From the NCBI GenBank assembly GCA_026706395.1, contig JAPOYU010000054.1:1-51238 (forward strand): a stretch of 51,238 bases of DNA. The letters run 5' to 3'. The notes beneath the pieces are model-generated. The model saw only the letters and a program-made list of their open reading frames with translations, was not told the DNA's origin and made no database searches. Below, one piece after another: positions 38,393 through 47,230 of the stretch. The position numbers were made by a program, and so were the translations under genes. Source of the DNA: Chloroflexota bacterium (lineage in GTDB: Bacteria > Chloroflexota > Anaerolineae > Aggregatilineales > Phototrophicaceae). The first letter of the stretch is position 1; each line of letters opens with the position of its first letter.

Positions 38393-38998
38393 ATGGCTTT
38401 TGAATTACCTTCACTCCCGTATCCGGAAGATGCGCTTGAACCGCATATTGACGCCCGCACGATGGGCATTCACCACGGCAAGCACCATGCCGCTTATACC
38501 GGCAACCTCAACGCCGCGATCGAGGGAACCGAGTTGGACGGCATGAGCATTGAAGCGATTCTGGCTGACCTCAACGCCGTGCCGGAGAACATCCGCACGG
38601 CTGTCCGCAATAATGGCGGCGGCTACGCCAACCACAATCTGTTCTGGCAGATCATGGGTGCCAATGGCGGCGGCGAGCCCAGCGGAGCGCTGGCTGATGC
38701 GATCACCAGCGCCTTCGGGGGGTTCGTCGATTTTCAGTCGGCTTTTTCCGCGGCGGCCGCCACCCGCTTCGGCTCGGGTTGGGCTTGGCTGGTCGCCGAC
38801 GGCGGCGCCGTCAGCGTGACGTCGACGCCCAATCAGGATACGCCGCTGATGGATGGCGCCACGCCGATCCTCGGCATTGATGTCTGGGAACACGCCTACT
38901 ACCTGAATTATCAGAACCGCCGCCCGGATTACATCGCCGCCTTCTTCAATGTCATCAACTGGGACAAAGTCGCCGAGCTTTACGCGGCCGCTGGCTAG
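38393..38998 (+). CDS. Superoxide dismutase (Fe/Mn type), cytosolic copy
   Basis: A 201-residue Fe/Mn SOD that converts superoxide to H2O2 and O2. Metal ligands are in [11 protein letters not shown] (first His, residues ~25-35), [11 protein letters not shown] (second His) and [13 protein letters not shown] (Asp and last His). Length is normal and there is no signal peptide. Iron or manganese use cannot be decided by eye. A near-duplicate with an export signal follows at 39081, with a hairpin terminator between them. Confidence 0.95.
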   Translation: MAFELPSLPYPEDALEPHIDARTMGIHHGKHHAAYTGNLNAAIEGTELDGMSIEAILADLNAVPENIRTAVRNNGGGYANHNLFWQIMGANGGGEPSGALADAITSAFGGFVDFQSAFSAAAATRFGSGWAWLVADGGAVSVTSTPNQDTPLMDGATPILGIDVWEHAYYLNYQNRRPDYIAAFFNVINWDKVAELYAAAG

Positions 38999-39016
38999 TA
39001 TTCTTGGTATTTGCAG

Positions 39017-39046
39017 AACCAGCGGGTCCATAACTCGCTGGGTTTT
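39017..39046 (+). terminator. Hairpin terminator/attenuator between the two SOD genes
   Basis: CCAGCG (39019-39024) pairs with CGCTGG (39036-39041), then GTTTT. The stem is short. It could end most transcripts after the first SOD and let a fraction reach the second. Confidence 0.5.
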
Positions 39047-39080
39047 CCCTTGCTTGTATCTTCTTGACCGGGAGATCTAC

Positions 39081-39788
39081 ATGATATGCGAAACTGGCGG
39101 ATTGAGTCGGCGCGATGTGTTGAAGTTGGCGGGTAGCGGCCTGCTCGGCTCAGCTTTGACTGGCCTGTCGCTTGCGGACGATTTGAGCTTCAAGCTGCCG
39201 CCGCTGCCCTATGCCGAGGACGCGCTGGAGCCAACCATAGACGCGCGCACGATGGGCATCCATCACGGCAAGCATCATGCCGGCTACACCGACAAGCTGA
39301 ACGCGGCGATCGAAGGCAGCGACCTGGTTGGCATGTCGATTGAAGACATCCTGGGCGATCTGAACGCGGTTCCGGAAGGCATCCGCAGGGCCGTTCGCAA
39401 CAACGGCGGCGGCTACGCCAACCACAGCCTGTTCTGGCAGATCATGAGTCCCGACGGCGGCGGCGAACCGACCGGCGAATTGGCGGACGCGATCAGCAGC
39501 GCCTTCGGGGGTTTCGCTGACTTTAAGACAACGTTTTCGGCGACGGCGGCCGGCGTTTTCGGCTCGGGCTGGGCTTGGTTGGTCAGCGATGGCGGCGCGC
39601 TCAGCATCAGCTCAACGCCGAATCAAGACAGTCCGCTTATGCAGGGGCGGAGGCCGATCCTCGGTATTGACGTTTGGGAACACGCCTACTATCTGTACTA
39701 CCAAAACAGGCGCGCGGATTACATCGCCGCCTTTTTCAACCTGATCAACTGGCCTAGGGTCAGCGAGTTGTACGACGCGGCTGGCTGA
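39081..39788 (+). CDS. Superoxide dismutase (Fe/Mn type), Tat-exported copy
   Basis: A 235-residue paralogue of the preceding gene. The extra N-terminus has a twin-arginine signal: [10 protein letters not shown] followed by a hydrophobic stretch ([12 protein letters not shown]). The mature part then aligns throughout with the cytosolic [43 protein letters not shown] six bases upstream supports the ATG at 39081. Tat export means it is folded, with metal, in the cytosol before transport, so it likely protects the outer face of the cell. The pair reflects a tandem duplication. Confidence 0.93.
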   Translation: MICETGGLSRRDVLKLAGSGLLGSALTGLSLADDLSFKLPPLPYAEDALEPTIDARTMGIHHGKHHAGYTDKLNAAIEGSDLVGMSIEDILGDLNAVPEGIRRAVRNNGGGYANHSLFWQIMSPDGGGEPTGELADAISSAFGGFADFKTTFSATAAGVFGSGWAWLVSDGGALSISSTPNQDSPLMQGRRPILGIDVWEHAYYLYYQNRRADYIAAFFNLINWPRVSELYDAAG

Positions 39789-39814
39789 ACTGGCTTATCG
39801 TTCTAAACCACGAC

Positions 39815-39845
39815 AAAGGGCGCTACAATTGCAGCGCTCTTTTTG
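39815..39845 (+). terminator. Rho-independent terminator after the second SOD
   Basis: AGGGCGCT (39817-39824) pairs with AGCGCTCT (39833-39840) with one G-T pair and an eight-base loop, followed by TTTTT. AA/TT pairs extend the base. Confidence 0.7.
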
Positions 39846-39882
39846 CATTCGCACAGGCGCCGCCTGACAGGAGATGACGACG

Positions 39883-41283
39883 ATGACCGAGTTTCGCATC
39901 GAAGTGGATACGCTGGGCGAGGTGCGAGTGCCGAAGACGGCGCTCTACGCGGCGCAGACGCAGCGCGCGTTGGAGAACTTCCCGATAACCGGCTTGAAGC
40001 CGCTGCCGGCTTTCATCTGGAGTATCGCGCTGATCAAACGGGCGGCGGCCGAGGTCAACATGGAGCTGGGCCTGCTCGACGCCGAACTGGCGCGCGCCAT
40101 CATCGAAGCCGGCGACGAAATCCTGGAAGGGCGGCATCATGAGCACTTTGTGGTCGATCCCTTTCAGGCCGGCGCCGGCACCAGCCATAACATGAACGCC
40201 AACGAAGTGATGGCGAATCGGGCGAATCAACTGCTCGGCTATGACATTGAGGCGGGCGACAAGCCGGTGCATCCCAACGATCACGTCAACATGGCGCAAT
40301 CGACCAACGATACGATCCCGACGGCGATTCGGCTGGGCGTATTGTGGCGGCTGGACGAGCTGCTGAAGACGCTCTCGCGCTTCGTCGAAGTGACGCGGGG
40401 CAAAGCAGCCGAATGGGACGATGTGGTCAAGACCGGTCGGACGCATCTGCAAGACGCCGTGCCGATTCGGCTGGGGCAGGAAGTCGGCGCTTGGGCGACG
40501 GCGATCGAGCGGGGCATGGACAAGGTCAGGTTCGCGGCTGAAGGGCTGCGGCGGCTGGGCATCGGAGGGACGGCGGCCGGCACCGGCTTGAACGCGCATC
40601 CCGAGTATCACGGGCGCATGGTGGCCAAGCTGTCGGCGCTGACCGGCATCGAGCTCTACGAGAGCGATGACCTCTTCGAGTCGATGCAATCAATGGGCGA
40701 CGCGGTCTTCTTCTCGGCGGCGCTGCGCAACCTGGCGATGGACTTCACGCGCATCGCCAACGACCTGCGCCTGCTCTCGGCTGGACCGACCACCGGCATC
40801 GCCGAGTTGATCTGCCCGCCGGTGCAACCCGGCTCGTCAATCATGCCCGGCAAGGTCAATCCGGTGCTGGCCGAGATGCTCAATCAGGCGATGTATCACG
40901 TGATCGGCAATGACACGACCGTGAACCTCTGCGGGGCGGCCGGGCAATTCGAGCTGAATGTGATGATGCCGGTCATCGCGCATAACCTGAACGAGATGAT
41001 CCGAGTGATGATCGGGGCGGTGGGCGCGTTCACGGAAAAGCTGATGGCGGGGCTGGCGGTCAATCGCGAGCGGACGGAGAGCTGGCTGGCGCGGAATCCG
41101 ATCTTGGTGACAGCGCTGAATCCCATCATCGGCTACAACAACGGGGCGAAGGTGGCGAAGAAGGCGCTGGCCGAGGGCAAGAGCGTGCGCGAGGTCGTGC
41201 TGGAGCTGGGCTTGATGGAGGCGGATGAGCTGGACCGGGCGCTGGATGCCTATGCGATGACCGAGGGCGGGATCGCGGAGTAG
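39883..41283 (+). CDS. Class II fumarate hydratase (aspartase/fumarase family)
   Basis: A 466-residue lyase of the fumarase/aspartase superfamily. AGTSHNMNANEVMANRA, HPNDHVNMAQSTND, KTGRTHLQDAVPI and the signature GSSIMPGKVNPV are present, with GTGLNAHPEY as in FumC. AGAGTS is nearer to aspartate ammonia-lyase, while VHPND, HPEY and MPGKVNP favour fumarase, so aspartase remains possible. I chose the ATG at 39883 since CAGGAG lies nine bases upstream; an ATG at 39874 directly abuts the ribosome site. It stands alone between a terminator and the gene-free hairpin region. Confidence 0.85.
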   Translation: MTEFRIEVDTLGEVRVPKTALYAAQTQRALENFPITGLKPLPAFIWSIALIKRAAAEVNMELGLLDAELARAIIEAGDEILEGRHHEHFVVDPFQAGAGTSHNMNANEVMANRANQLLGYDIEAGDKPVHPNDHVNMAQSTNDTIPTAIRLGVLWRLDELLKTLSRFVEVTRGKAAEWDDVVKTGRTHLQDAVPIRLGQEVGAWATAIERGMDKVRFAAEGLRRLGIGGTAAGTGLNAHPEYHGRMVAKLSALTGIELYESDDLFESMQSMGDAVFFSAALRNLAMDFTRIANDLRLLSAGPTTGIAELICPPVQPGSSIMPGKVNPVLAEMLNQAMYHVIGNDTTVNLCGAAGQFELNVMMPVIAHNLNEMIRVMIGAVGAFTEKLMAGLAVNRERTESWLARNPILVTALNPIIGYNNGAKVAKKALAEGKSVREVVLELGLMEADELDRALDAYAMTEGGIAE

Positions 41284-41398
41284 GGTTCAACCCCTCCCCC
41301 GGCCCCTCCCGCCATCTCTAGCGCGCGTAGGTCGCGTAGACACTGACCGCCGACACTGCGCTACTGGCGGGCATCCATAGCTATGGAGAGGGGTGACT

Positions 41399-41845
41399 TA
41401 TTGGCGCGTTTTTGCCGGATTTTCGCCAATGGATTTGAGTGTTTCGCCAAGGCTGTATCGCAGGCGTGTCAAGGGTTTCGGGCGATTTTGCGGCGGTATT
41501 GGCGTTTGCCGCGGGGAAAAGGTTTTGTGCCAATGAGCCTGCTCTGGTCGCTTGTAGCCGGGCAGCACCCCTCACCCTCGGTCCCTCTCGCACAAGGGGA
41601 GAGGGGTGACTCGTCGTTGGAGCAGGCGGCGAGATGTGGCAGATGGCCGCGGAGAAAAATATTTTTTTGGCCATCTGGCCATCTGGCGTCGGGGCGGCTC
41701 GGATTTTATGATAGACGATTGTCATGATAGAGGGAAAACTTTTTTCTATCATAAAGCCCGGTTTGTGATAGAGCGGCTCGGCGGGCTTTCCCGTAATTCG
41801 GATTCCGGAAAGGGAAAACTTTTTTGTACGGGAAACTCCGGATAA
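41399..41845. repeat. Array of hairpins with a shared A/T core and unit-specific arms
   Basis: At least four inverted-repeat units. The cores GGGGAAAAGGTTTT (41513-41526), GGAGAAAAATATTTTTTT (41651-41668) and AGGGAAAACTTTTTT (41731-41745 and 41811-41825) resemble one another, and the last three are exactly 80 bases apart. Each unit has its own arm word: ATTGGC/GCCAAT (41498-41503, 41529-41534), CAGATGGCC/GGCCATCTG (41640-41648, 41669-41677), ATGATAGA/TCTATCAT (41724-41731, 41745-41752), CCCGTA/TACGGG (41790-41795, 41827-41832). A related inverted repeat ATTGGCG/CGCCAAT is at 41400-41430. No convincing gene lies here. Confidence 0.65.
41566..41608. repeat. CACCCCTC/GAGGGGTG inverted repeat
   Basis: CACCCCTC (41566-41573) and GAGGGGTG (41601-41608), with an inner CCCTCTC/GAGAGGG pairing. 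The right arm GGAGAGGGGTGACT also occurs at 41385-41398. Pyrimidine/purine inverted repeats like this are common in GC-rich intergenic DNA. Confidence 0.6.
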
Positions 41846-41970
41846 GGCGGCGGGCGTATCGGGATTGTTAAGGCGCACTGAGATCAGGGTAGCATGGTTT
41901 GGTGTGGGGTGTCAAGAACTAATGTTCGAGTATGGATTTTTCACCGCCGAGGTGTGAAGGATTTTTACCA

Positions 41971-42006
41971 CCGAGTACACCGAGTACACCGAGTACACCG
42001 AGTTCA
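41971..42006. repeat. 9-bp tandem repeat (four units)
   Basis: CCGAGTACA three times, then CCGAGTTCA. It lies in the gap between the fumarase-type gene and the ABC transporter operon. From 42007 to about 42270 I see nothing further that I can name. Confidence 0.85.
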
Positions 42007-42277
42007 GTGAGGGCGGAGAGGGATGTCCGTTTTGTGTCCGTGTGGAGATGGATGTGAGGGTTGGTAAGGCGCGGGTGGGTCAGGGTGGCGTGGCGGGCCT
42101 AGTTGTTAATGTAAATGCTGGCGAAAATGTAGCAGGGCGGATTTCGCTTCATTGAGGACTATTTTCAGTAGCCGTGCAGTATACAGTCATCTGAGCTTTT
42201 CCGGCTTACTTGTTGCTTCACGAGCGACGTTGGTATCTTCGTGGCAAGTGTAATTCGCCATCGCCAACTGAACCCGC

Positions 42278-42283
42278 TATACT
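42278..42283 (+). promoter_or_regulatory. Possible -10 element of the ABC transporter operon
   Basis: TATACT, five of six to TATAAT, about 137 bases before the solute-binding protein ATG. The -35 is weak (TTCGCC at 42254-42259, 18 bases upstream). Confidence 0.35.
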
Positions 42284-42419
42284 CCCGACAGCTTGAGGAC
42301 TGCGCCGATGGCGCGGACCTGTCTCATCCGATCAGTTGAAGGGAGCGCCTACTGGCTTTGATAGCGCGTCGTCTCAAATTCGATTTCGTTCATGTGTATC
42401 ACGTAGAAAGGTACGGAAA

Positions 42420-43703
42420 ATGAAGAAAGCAATGCTATTCCTTATGATCTTCGCCATGCTGCCGCTGGGGGGCGCGCTGGCGCAGGATATGCCGCATGCG
42501 GGCAAGGAGATCGTCGCCACCTATATGCAGTCGGGCACTTATGATGTGGGCGCGGAGAATATCGAAGAGGCCTTCGAGGAAGCGACCGGCATCGAATTGG
42601 AGTTGGTGGCGTCGCCCTGGGCGGTGCTGAATCAGAACCACATCACCGATTTGACCACGGGCACGGGCGAGTTTGATGTGATGTCGGGCGAATTCTGGAT
42701 CGCGAGCGTCTGGGACAAGATGCTGCCGCTGGAGGATTTCGTCGAGCGCGACAGTTACGGCGGCGATTTCATCCCGACGATCTGGCAGCCGGGTCCCTCC
42801 GGTCACTACGATGGCAAGCGGATCGGCATCCCCTACAGCGCCGATGCTTATGGCATTGTCTATCGCACGGACATATTCGAGGAAGCCGGTCTCTCGGCGG
42901 ACTGGGAGACTTGGGACGATTACATCGCGACGCTGGACGCGCTGGCGATGCACCTGGAAGGCAGTGATGTTGCGCCGAGCGTCTTCTCTTGGGGCGCCTC
43001 TGAGCAGACGCCGATGATATTCCTGGGCATGTATGATGGCTATTTGGTCGATGCCGATGGCAACTACGCGCTGGATGAGGGGCCTGCGCTGGCGTCGCTG
43101 GAGAAGATGGCGAGCCTGCTGGCTTACAATCCGGATGGCGCGGCCGGCTTGAGCATCGACGAAGCCAATTCGGTCTTCCTGACCGGCAATGCGGCGACGA
43201 TGATATGCTGGGTCAGTTTCATGCGGGCGGCGGCGCAGAATCCAGATTCGTCCTTGATCGTGGACAACTGGGCGGTGGCTTCTTTCCCGGGCCCGGGTTT
43301 TCCCTTCATCTCGGCCTGGAATCTGTTCATCTCCGAGTACAGCGAGAATCCGGACGCGGCTTGGGAGTGGGTTAAGTATTACATCAACGGCGAGCAGGCG
43401 ACGCAGCGCTTCGTCGAGCTGGGTGTGGGTTCGCCTTATCTGAGCACCTATGAAGATCCGGAGTTGATGGAGAAGTACAGCCACGACTTCCCGGGCATGG
43501 TGGATAATTTGAGTCGGGCGCAGTCGGTGCCCTGGGTCTTTGAAGCCTTCGAGATCTTCTTCCGCAACACCAGCGAGTTGGTCATCGGTTCGATCAGCGT
43601 GGAAGAGGCGTTGGCGAATACGCTGGCGGGCTGGTCTGAAGTGACGGTGCCGCCGGCGCTGGTGCAATCGGCCGCGGCGCAGGGTCAGCAGCAAGATATG
43701 TAG
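42420..43703 (+). CDS. Sugar ABC transporter solute-binding protein (family 1)
   Basis: A 427-residue extracellular binding protein. The signal peptide (MKKAMLFLMIFAMLP, cleavage near ALAQ) lacks a lipobox Cys, unusual for a cell without a clear outer membrane. IEEAFEEATGIELELVASPW, GEFDVMSGEFW, GIPYSADAYGIVYRTDIFEEAG and WEWVKYYINGEQATQRF are family 1 sugar-binding features. GAAAGG nine bases upstream supports the ATG at 42420. It heads an operon with two permeases and an isomerase-like enzyme; the carbohydrate is unknown. Confidence 0.9.
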   Translation: MKKAMLFLMIFAMLPLGGALAQDMPHAGKEIVATYMQSGTYDVGAENIEEAFEEATGIELELVASPWAVLNQNHITDLTTGTGEFDVMSGEFWIASVWDKMLPLEDFVERDSYGGDFIPTIWQPGPSGHYDGKRIGIPYSADAYGIVYRTDIFEEAGLSADWETWDDYIATLDALAMHLEGSDVAPSVFSWGASEQTPMIFLGMYDGYLVDADGNYALDEGPALASLEKMASLLAYNPDGAAGLSIDEANSVFLTGNAATMICWVSFMRAAAQNPDSSLIVDNWAVASFPGPGFPFISAWNLFISEYSENPDAAWEWVKYYINGEQATQRFVELGVGSPYLSTYEDPELMEKYSHDFPGMVDNLSRAQSVPWVFEAFEIFFRNTSELVIGSISVEEALANTLAGWSEVTVPPALVQSAAAQGQQQDM

Positions 43704-43745
43704 TCGCTGTGAGTAAGGTAGCATAAGAGCGCTCGGACAAGAGCG

Positions 43746-44651
43746 ATGTTAAGGAAGCCGGCAACCTGGCACAGCAGGCATGATCTGCCTTGGCTGCTCG
43801 CCTTTGTGCTGCCGGCTTTCATCATTGTTGTCGCCGTTCAGTTTTATCCATTGGCGTATTCGGCCGTCCTCTCGGTGCAGGAGTGGTCGCTGACGGAGTC
43901 GCAGGAGCCGCAGGGTTTCGTCGGCCTGGACAATTTCGCCAGGGAGTTGGGCGATTCGACATTTCAGCGTTCGGTGCGCAACAGCGTACTGATCACGGGC
44001 GGGGCAGTCATCCTGGAGATGCTCCTGGGTGTCTGCCTCGCCTATTTGACGATGGGCGCGAGCTGGCGGATGCGGGCGGTGCGCACTTTGCTGATCTTGC
44101 CGATGGTTATCGCGCCGGTGGCGGCCGGTACGCTCTGGCGAATCCTGCTCAATTCGCGGGCGGGCTTGGTCAACCACTTGCTAAGTCTAATCGGCGTGCA
44201 AGGGCCGGAATGGCTGGCGTCGCCGGATTGGGCGATTGTTTCGGTCATCCTGCTGGACACCTGGCAGTGGACGCCGTTTGTGCTCTTGGTCGCGGGCGCG
44301 GCGATCGCCAGCATCCCGACGGATCTGCTGGAAGTGGCGGCGATAGACGGCGCCTCTCGCTGGCGGACTTTCCTGCATATTGAGCTGCCGCTGCTGATGC
44401 CGCTTCTGTTGTTGACGCTGGTTTTCCGGATGCTGGAGTCGCTGCTGTCGCTGGATTCGATCTATTCGCTGACTTTCGGCGGACCGGGTTTCAGCACCTA
44501 TACGATGACCTTTTACATCTACACGCAGGGTTTGCGGAATTTCAATTTTGGCGCGGCGGCGGCGTCTTCCTGGATATTTATGGTCTTTGCCAGTTTGAGC
44601 ATCTGGCTGGTTTTCTGGTTTCAGCGCCGGGATTGGCAAGAAACCGTCTGA
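43746..44651 (+). CDS. Sugar ABC transporter permease 1 (MalF/UgpA type)
   Basis: A 301-residue inner-membrane permease with six hydrophobic helices, beginning LPWLLAFVLPAFIIVVAVQF. The EAA loop that contacts the ATPase is EVAAIDGASRWRTFLHIELP near residue 195. IYSLTFGGPGFSTYTMTFYIY is typical of MalF-like carbohydrate permeases. It follows the binding protein by 42 bases. The partner permease is two genes further on, after an inserted enzyme gene. No ATPase gene is in the window; such transporters often share one MsmX/UgpC-type ATPase encoded elsewhere. Confidence 0.92.
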   Translation: MLRKPATWHSRHDLPWLLAFVLPAFIIVVAVQFYPLAYSAVLSVQEWSLTESQEPQGFVGLDNFARELGDSTFQRSVRNSVLITGGAVILEMLLGVCLAYLTMGASWRMRAVRTLLILPMVIAPVAAGTLWRILLNSRAGLVNHLLSLIGVQGPEWLASPDWAIVSVILLDTWQWTPFVLLVAGAAIASIPTDLLEVAAIDGASRWRTFLHIELPLLMPLLLLTLVFRMLESLLSLDSIYSLTFGGPGFSTYTMTFYIYTQGLRNFNFGAAAASSWIFMVFASLSIWLVFWFQRRDWQETV

Positions 44652-44678
44652 GAGCCGATCATCTAACGAGAACGGTCG

Positions 44679-45665
44679 ATGAAAATTCATGGACTTGGCA
44701 TCAATATAGCGGATGATTATGTTGATGGGCGACGCCAGAGGCTAATAGACACGCTGACTCGCGCGGGGCGAATTGGCTATTCGGTGGCTGAACTGGGGAT
44801 CACCGGCTTGAACGTCATTTTCAACGGCGAACTCATTTCGCAACGCGTCGAGGCAATTCGTCAAGCCATCGCGCCATTTGACTTGCGTTATTCGGTACAC
44901 GCGCCCGGGCGCACGAATCTGGCATTTGGCAAGGATCCTCATTTGGAATATCGGGTATTGGAATCCTGCGTACGGTTTAGTCACGCGGTTGGCGCGCGGG
45001 TATTGGTCTATCACAGTGGATTGCAGGCCTTGGACGCTGCTCGCACTGGAACAGCTTCATTGCCGAGCGAAGATGAGCTGGAGCGCGGGGCTGAGCGGGA
45101 AGCCGCGGCGCTGCGCAAACTGGCTGCGCTCGCGAATGATTTGGACGTGTTCATCGGCATGGAGAACGGCGACCCTCATTTGTGGGAATATGCGGTCTTG
45201 ATGCGGGCCGGCAAGCCGCTTGACAAGCTGGCGGAATATCATGCGCGGATGCGGACGTCCGCGCTTGTGGGGCAGGTCAAGGCGGTGGATCACCCCAATG
45301 TCGGCATCACGCTGGATCTGGCTCATTTGTATTTGGCGACTCATGCTCTGGGCGAAGATTATCTGGAAGCGATTTCTGCCGCGGCGCCCTGGGTGCGTCA
45401 TGTGCATATCAACGACAATTTCGGGGTGCTCGATTCGGGTTTCGATTCTGAATCAGCCCGCCTTCCGTACGGGGAAGCGGATCTGCATTTACCGCCGGGC
45501 TGGGCTGCGATTCCCTTCGCTGAAGCCTTCGTCCGGTTGAAGGATTATGAGGGCGACATCATTCTGGAGATAAAGGAGCGATACCGGGACCACCTGGGCG
45601 AGGCCCTGGAAAACACTCGGCGGATACTGTGCGAAAACGGTCATGAACTCGATGAAGCAGCGTAG
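44679..45665 (+). CDS. Sugar phosphate isomerase/epimerase-like TIM-barrel protein
   Basis: A 328-residue protein of the xylose-isomerase-like (AP endonuclease 2) TIM-barrel superfamily. Likely metal ligands are Glu in IGMENGDP, Asp in GITLDLAHLY, His in VRHVHINDNFG and Glu in DIILEIKERY, spaced as in this fold. It probably isomerises or epimerises the sugar imported by the flanking transporter. It sits between the two permease genes and overlaps the second by 23 bases, so it is firmly part of the operon. The exact sugar cannot be assigned. Confidence 0.85.
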   Translation: MKIHGLGINIADDYVDGRRQRLIDTLTRAGRIGYSVAELGITGLNVIFNGELISQRVEAIRQAIAPFDLRYSVHAPGRTNLAFGKDPHLEYRVLESCVRFSHAVGARVLVYHSGLQALDAARTGTASLPSEDELERGAEREAAALRKLAALANDLDVFIGMENGDPHLWEYAVLMRAGKPLDKLAEYHARMRTSALVGQVKAVDHPNVGITLDLAHLYLATHALGEDYLEAISAAAPWVRHVHINDNFGVLDSGFDSESARLPYGEADLHLPPGWAAIPFAEAFVRLKDYEGDIILEIKERYRDHLGEALENTRRILCENGHELDEAA

Positions 45666-46500
45666 ATCTCTGCAACAGCGGTGCCTGGCGTTTGCGCATG
45701 GCTTAGTGCTTATGCTCGCTTGCCTGGTTGTGCTCGTGCCGCTGGCATATTTGATCATCAACAGCATCAAGCTCCCGCGGGAATTCTTAACCGTTCCACC
45801 GACCATTCTGCCCAGCGAGGTGACCTTTCAGCATTATCAAGAGCTGATCGACGATTCGAAGACGGTGCGCTTTTTCCGCAATAGTCTGATGGTAGCATTT
45901 TGGACGACGCTGATCACGATCGTTTCGGGAACGCTGGCGGCTTATGGCTTGGCGCGGATGCGGCTGGCGGCGAGGATACTGGCGCTCATCACTTTCGTTT
46001 TTTTGTTCATCAGGTTTTACCCGCGTGTGACGACTGTGATCCCGTACTTTCTGGTGATGCGTGAATTGGACTTGCTGGACACGGTTTGGGCAATCGTCAT
46101 TGGACACTTGGGGATTACCATTCCCTTTGTCACCTGGCTGATGCTGGTTGTATTTCAGGATTTGCCAGAGGAGATTGAAGAGGCGGCGATTGTGGACGGC
46201 GCCAGCGTCTCCCAACGTTTCTGGCGGGTCGTCTTGCCGATTGTCATGCCGAGCGTGTCGGCGGCGGCGATTCTGACCGCCTTCTTGTCGTGGAATGAAT
46301 TCCTGATCGCGTCAAGTGTGGCGCGGCGCAAGGCGAGCGTCTTGTCGATCGCGGTCGCCAGCTTCGTCAGTGACAAGGGTATTCAGTGGGGACCGATGGC
46401 GGCCATGAGTGTGGTCATGATCGTGCCGATGATCATCTTCGCCTTATTCGCGCAGAAGTACTTGATACGCGGCATCACCTTTGGCGCGGTCAAGGGTTAG
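45643..46500 (+). CDS. Sugar ABC transporter permease 2 (MalG type)
   Basis: A 285-residue permease with six helices, beginning HGLVLMLACLVVLVPLAYLII. The EAA loop is EIEEAAIVDGASVSQRFWRV, and the C-terminus ALFAQKYLIRGITFGAVKG is the classic MalG-like ending. Two in-frame ATGs (45643 and 45652) are possible; neither has a strong ribosome site, consistent with coupling to the upstream gene that it overlaps. With permease 1 it forms the membrane channel. Confidence 0.92.
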   Translation: MNSMKQRRSLQQRCLAFAHGLVLMLACLVVLVPLAYLIINSIKLPREFLTVPPTILPSEVTFQHYQELIDDSKTVRFFRNSLMVAFWTTLITIVSGTLAAYGLARMRLAARILALITFVFLFIRFYPRVTTVIPYFLVMRELDLLDTVWAIVIGHLGITIPFVTWLMLVVFQDLPEEIEEAAIVDGASVSQRFWRVVLPIVMPSVSAAAILTAFLSWNEFLIASSVARRKASVLSIAVASFVSDKGIQWGPMAAMSVVMIVPMIIFALFAQKYLIRGITFGAVKG

Positions 46501-46658
46501 CGAGATTACGCGGCTGCGGCAAATTCTCCCGAGCAAATTCACAATTCAGCCGGATTCCGGTGACTATCCGTCCCCTCTTTGTCGATTCGGCATTGCAATG
46601 CGCGCGTTATCGAGAAGACTTAGGCGCAGACTTTTCGCTTATGGGGAGATGAGTAATT

Positions 46659-47228
46659 GTGGACCGACAGACAGCCTACGACATCGTCTGCGAATTCGTG
46701 GGATCCGATTCGCTGCGCAAGCACATGCTGGCGGTCGAATTCGCCATGCGCGCCTACGCCGAGCATTACGGCGAAGATCCCGACTGCTGGGGATTGGTCG
46801 GCTTGCTGCACGACTTTGACTGGGAGATTCACCCCTCGCTGGAGCAGCATCCGATGGACGGCGCGCCGATCCTGCGCGAGCGTGGGCTGGGTGAAGAGGA
46901 CATCCGAACCATTTTGAGCCACGGCCCGCTGGCAGCCGATGATCGGGTGACGCTGCGCGACAAGGCGCTCTACGCGGTGGATGAGTTAACCGGCCTGATC
47001 ACGGCGGTGGCTTTGGTGCGGCCGAGCAAGGACATCCGCGATGTCAAGGTGCGCAGCATTCGCAAGAAATGGAAGGACAAGGCTTTCGCCGCCGGCGTCA
47101 ACCGGCAGGATGTGATCGACGGCTGCGCGGTGCTGGAAGTTGACGTCTGGGAATTTCATGTGCCGCTGGTGCTGAAGGCGATGCAGGATCACGCCGCCGA
47201 GTTGGGGCTCGACGGCGTGAACGGTTGA
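46659..47228 (+). CDS. HD-domain phosphohydrolase-like protein
   Basis: A 189-residue protein with an HD-type metal site: His in LRKHMLAVEFAM, HD in GLLHDFDWE and later His in ILSHGPLA, in the usual order, and Asp in YAVDELTGLI. Similar small HD proteins are annotated as putative hydrolases (YmdB/HDIG type) without known substrates. The start is GTG at 46659 with GGGGAG about ten bases upstream. It ends two bases from the convergent L,D-transpeptidase gene. No link to the transporter operon is visible. Confidence 0.8.
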   Translation: MDRQTAYDIVCEFVGSDSLRKHMLAVEFAMRAYAEHYGEDPDCWGLVGLLHDFDWEIHPSLEQHPMDGAPILRERGLGEEDIRTILSHGPLAADDRVTLRDKALYAVDELTGLITAVALVRPSKDIRDVKVRSIRKKWKDKAFAAGVNRQDVIDGCAVLEVDVWEFHVPLVLKAMQDHAAELGLDGVNG

Positions 47229-47230
47229 GA

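Noticed and set aside
41381..41878. Minus-strand open frame of 165 codons in the gene-free region
   Set aside because: Its sequence follows the hairpin units, has no domain and no convincing ribosome site, so it seems to be a by-product of the repeats.
41399..42006. CRISPR array or insertion sequence
   Set aside because: The repeats are hairpins with differing arms and the 9-bp units have no spacers; no cas or transposase gene is present in the window.
42435..43724. Long minus-strand open frame (429 codons) opposite the sugar-binding protein gene
   Set aside because: Antisense to a clear family 1 solute-binding protein with signal peptide; the composition is that of a shadow frame.
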